A stretch of 5,340 bases of DNA, taken from JACQXX01 sp964639175. Lineage in GTDB: Bacteria; Acidobacteriota; Blastocatellia; Chloracidobacteriales; Chloracidobacteriaceae. Made by a program: the position numbers and the translations under genes. The stretch is from positions 1-5,340 of the forward strand of contig CAZXCE010000605.1 in assembly GCA_964639175.1 (NCBI GenBank), given 5' to 3'. The notes below the pieces were generated by a model. That model was not told the DNA's origin, ran no database searches, and saw nothing but the letters and a program-made list of their open reading frames with translations. Shown here one piece after another: positions 5,264 through 5,340 of the stretch. How positions within the stretch are numbered: the first letter of the stretch is position 1; every line of letters starts with the position of its first letter.

Positions 5264-5340
5264 AATCACTAATCACTAATCACTGACCACTAACCACTAA
5301 CCACTAACCACTAACCACTAACCACTAACCACTAACCACT
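5264..5340 (-). repeat. Right arm heptamer array, unit AACCACT on the plus strand, 11+ copies
   Basis: Eleven contiguous 7-nt units fill 5264-5340: three AATCACT, one GACCACT, then seven identical AACCACT reaching the window edge, so the array continues beyond. Variants are grouped at the hemB-proximal end while distal copies are identical, as expected if the distal part expanded recently by slippage. On the minus strand the unit is AGTGGTT, the same word as the left arm at 5202-5225, giving an inverted arrangement around a 38-nt centre. No spacers are present, so this is not a CRISPR array. Confidence 0.96.

Noticed and set aside
5202..5340. CRISPR array or telomere-like repeat
   Set aside because: The units are contiguous 7-mers with no spacers and no leader, so this is not CRISPR. 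The word TTAGTGG only loosely resembles telomeric TTAGGG-type repeats, and such repeats are not expected within a bacterial chromosome.

Overview
The window is an ordinary-looking bacterial chromosomal segment of moderate GC. It carries five protein-coding genes, bounded on both sides by short-period (7-nt) tandem repeat arrays. No RNA genes, insertion sequences, phage genes or CRISPR arrays are visible. The lineage cannot be fixed from sequence alone. A Gram-negative cell envelope is a reasonable inference, because of the secreted protein, the two-pass membrane protein and the presence of Pcm. The many heptamer repeats and the mix of genes would fit an Acidobacteriota (Blastocatellia-like) genome, but that is a weak guess.

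Layout: (1) 1-84, twelve tandem heptamers GAACCCG/GAATCCG. (2) 102-827 (+), protein-L-isoaspartate O-methyltransferase (pcm), starting 17 nt after the array. (3) 850-890, a perfect 13-bp stem-loop with T-rich flanks on both strands, placed to end transcription from both convergent sides. (4) 1001-2725 (-), a 574-residue two-pass membrane protein with a long Pro/Ser/Thr-rich linker and a C-terminal beta-rich domain. (5) 2837-3370 (-), a 177-residue secreted protein of unknown function, upstream of (4) and probably in the same transcription unit. (6) 3371-3639, a divergent intergenic region containing a palindromic motif. (7) 3640-4113 (+), a small HExxH zinc-metallopeptidase-like protein. (8) 4211-5191 (+), delta-aminolevulinic acid dehydratase (hemB) of the cysteine-less, Mg-dependent type. 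(9) 5202-5340, a second set of heptamers arranged as an inverted pair; the right arm runs off the window edge.

Pcm (repair of aged proteins) and HemB (tetrapyrrole synthesis) are housekeeping enzymes with no evident link to each other. The two minus-strand genes may form an envelope-related unit of unknown role. The metallopeptidase-like gene and hemB lie in the same direction 97 nt apart and may be co-transcribed. I see no convincing new multi-gene system. The most distinctive signals are the heptamer arrays, which appear to share a GGTTNNN core across otherwise different units, and a near-identical 14-nt palindrome found upstream of both plus-strand genes on the right half.
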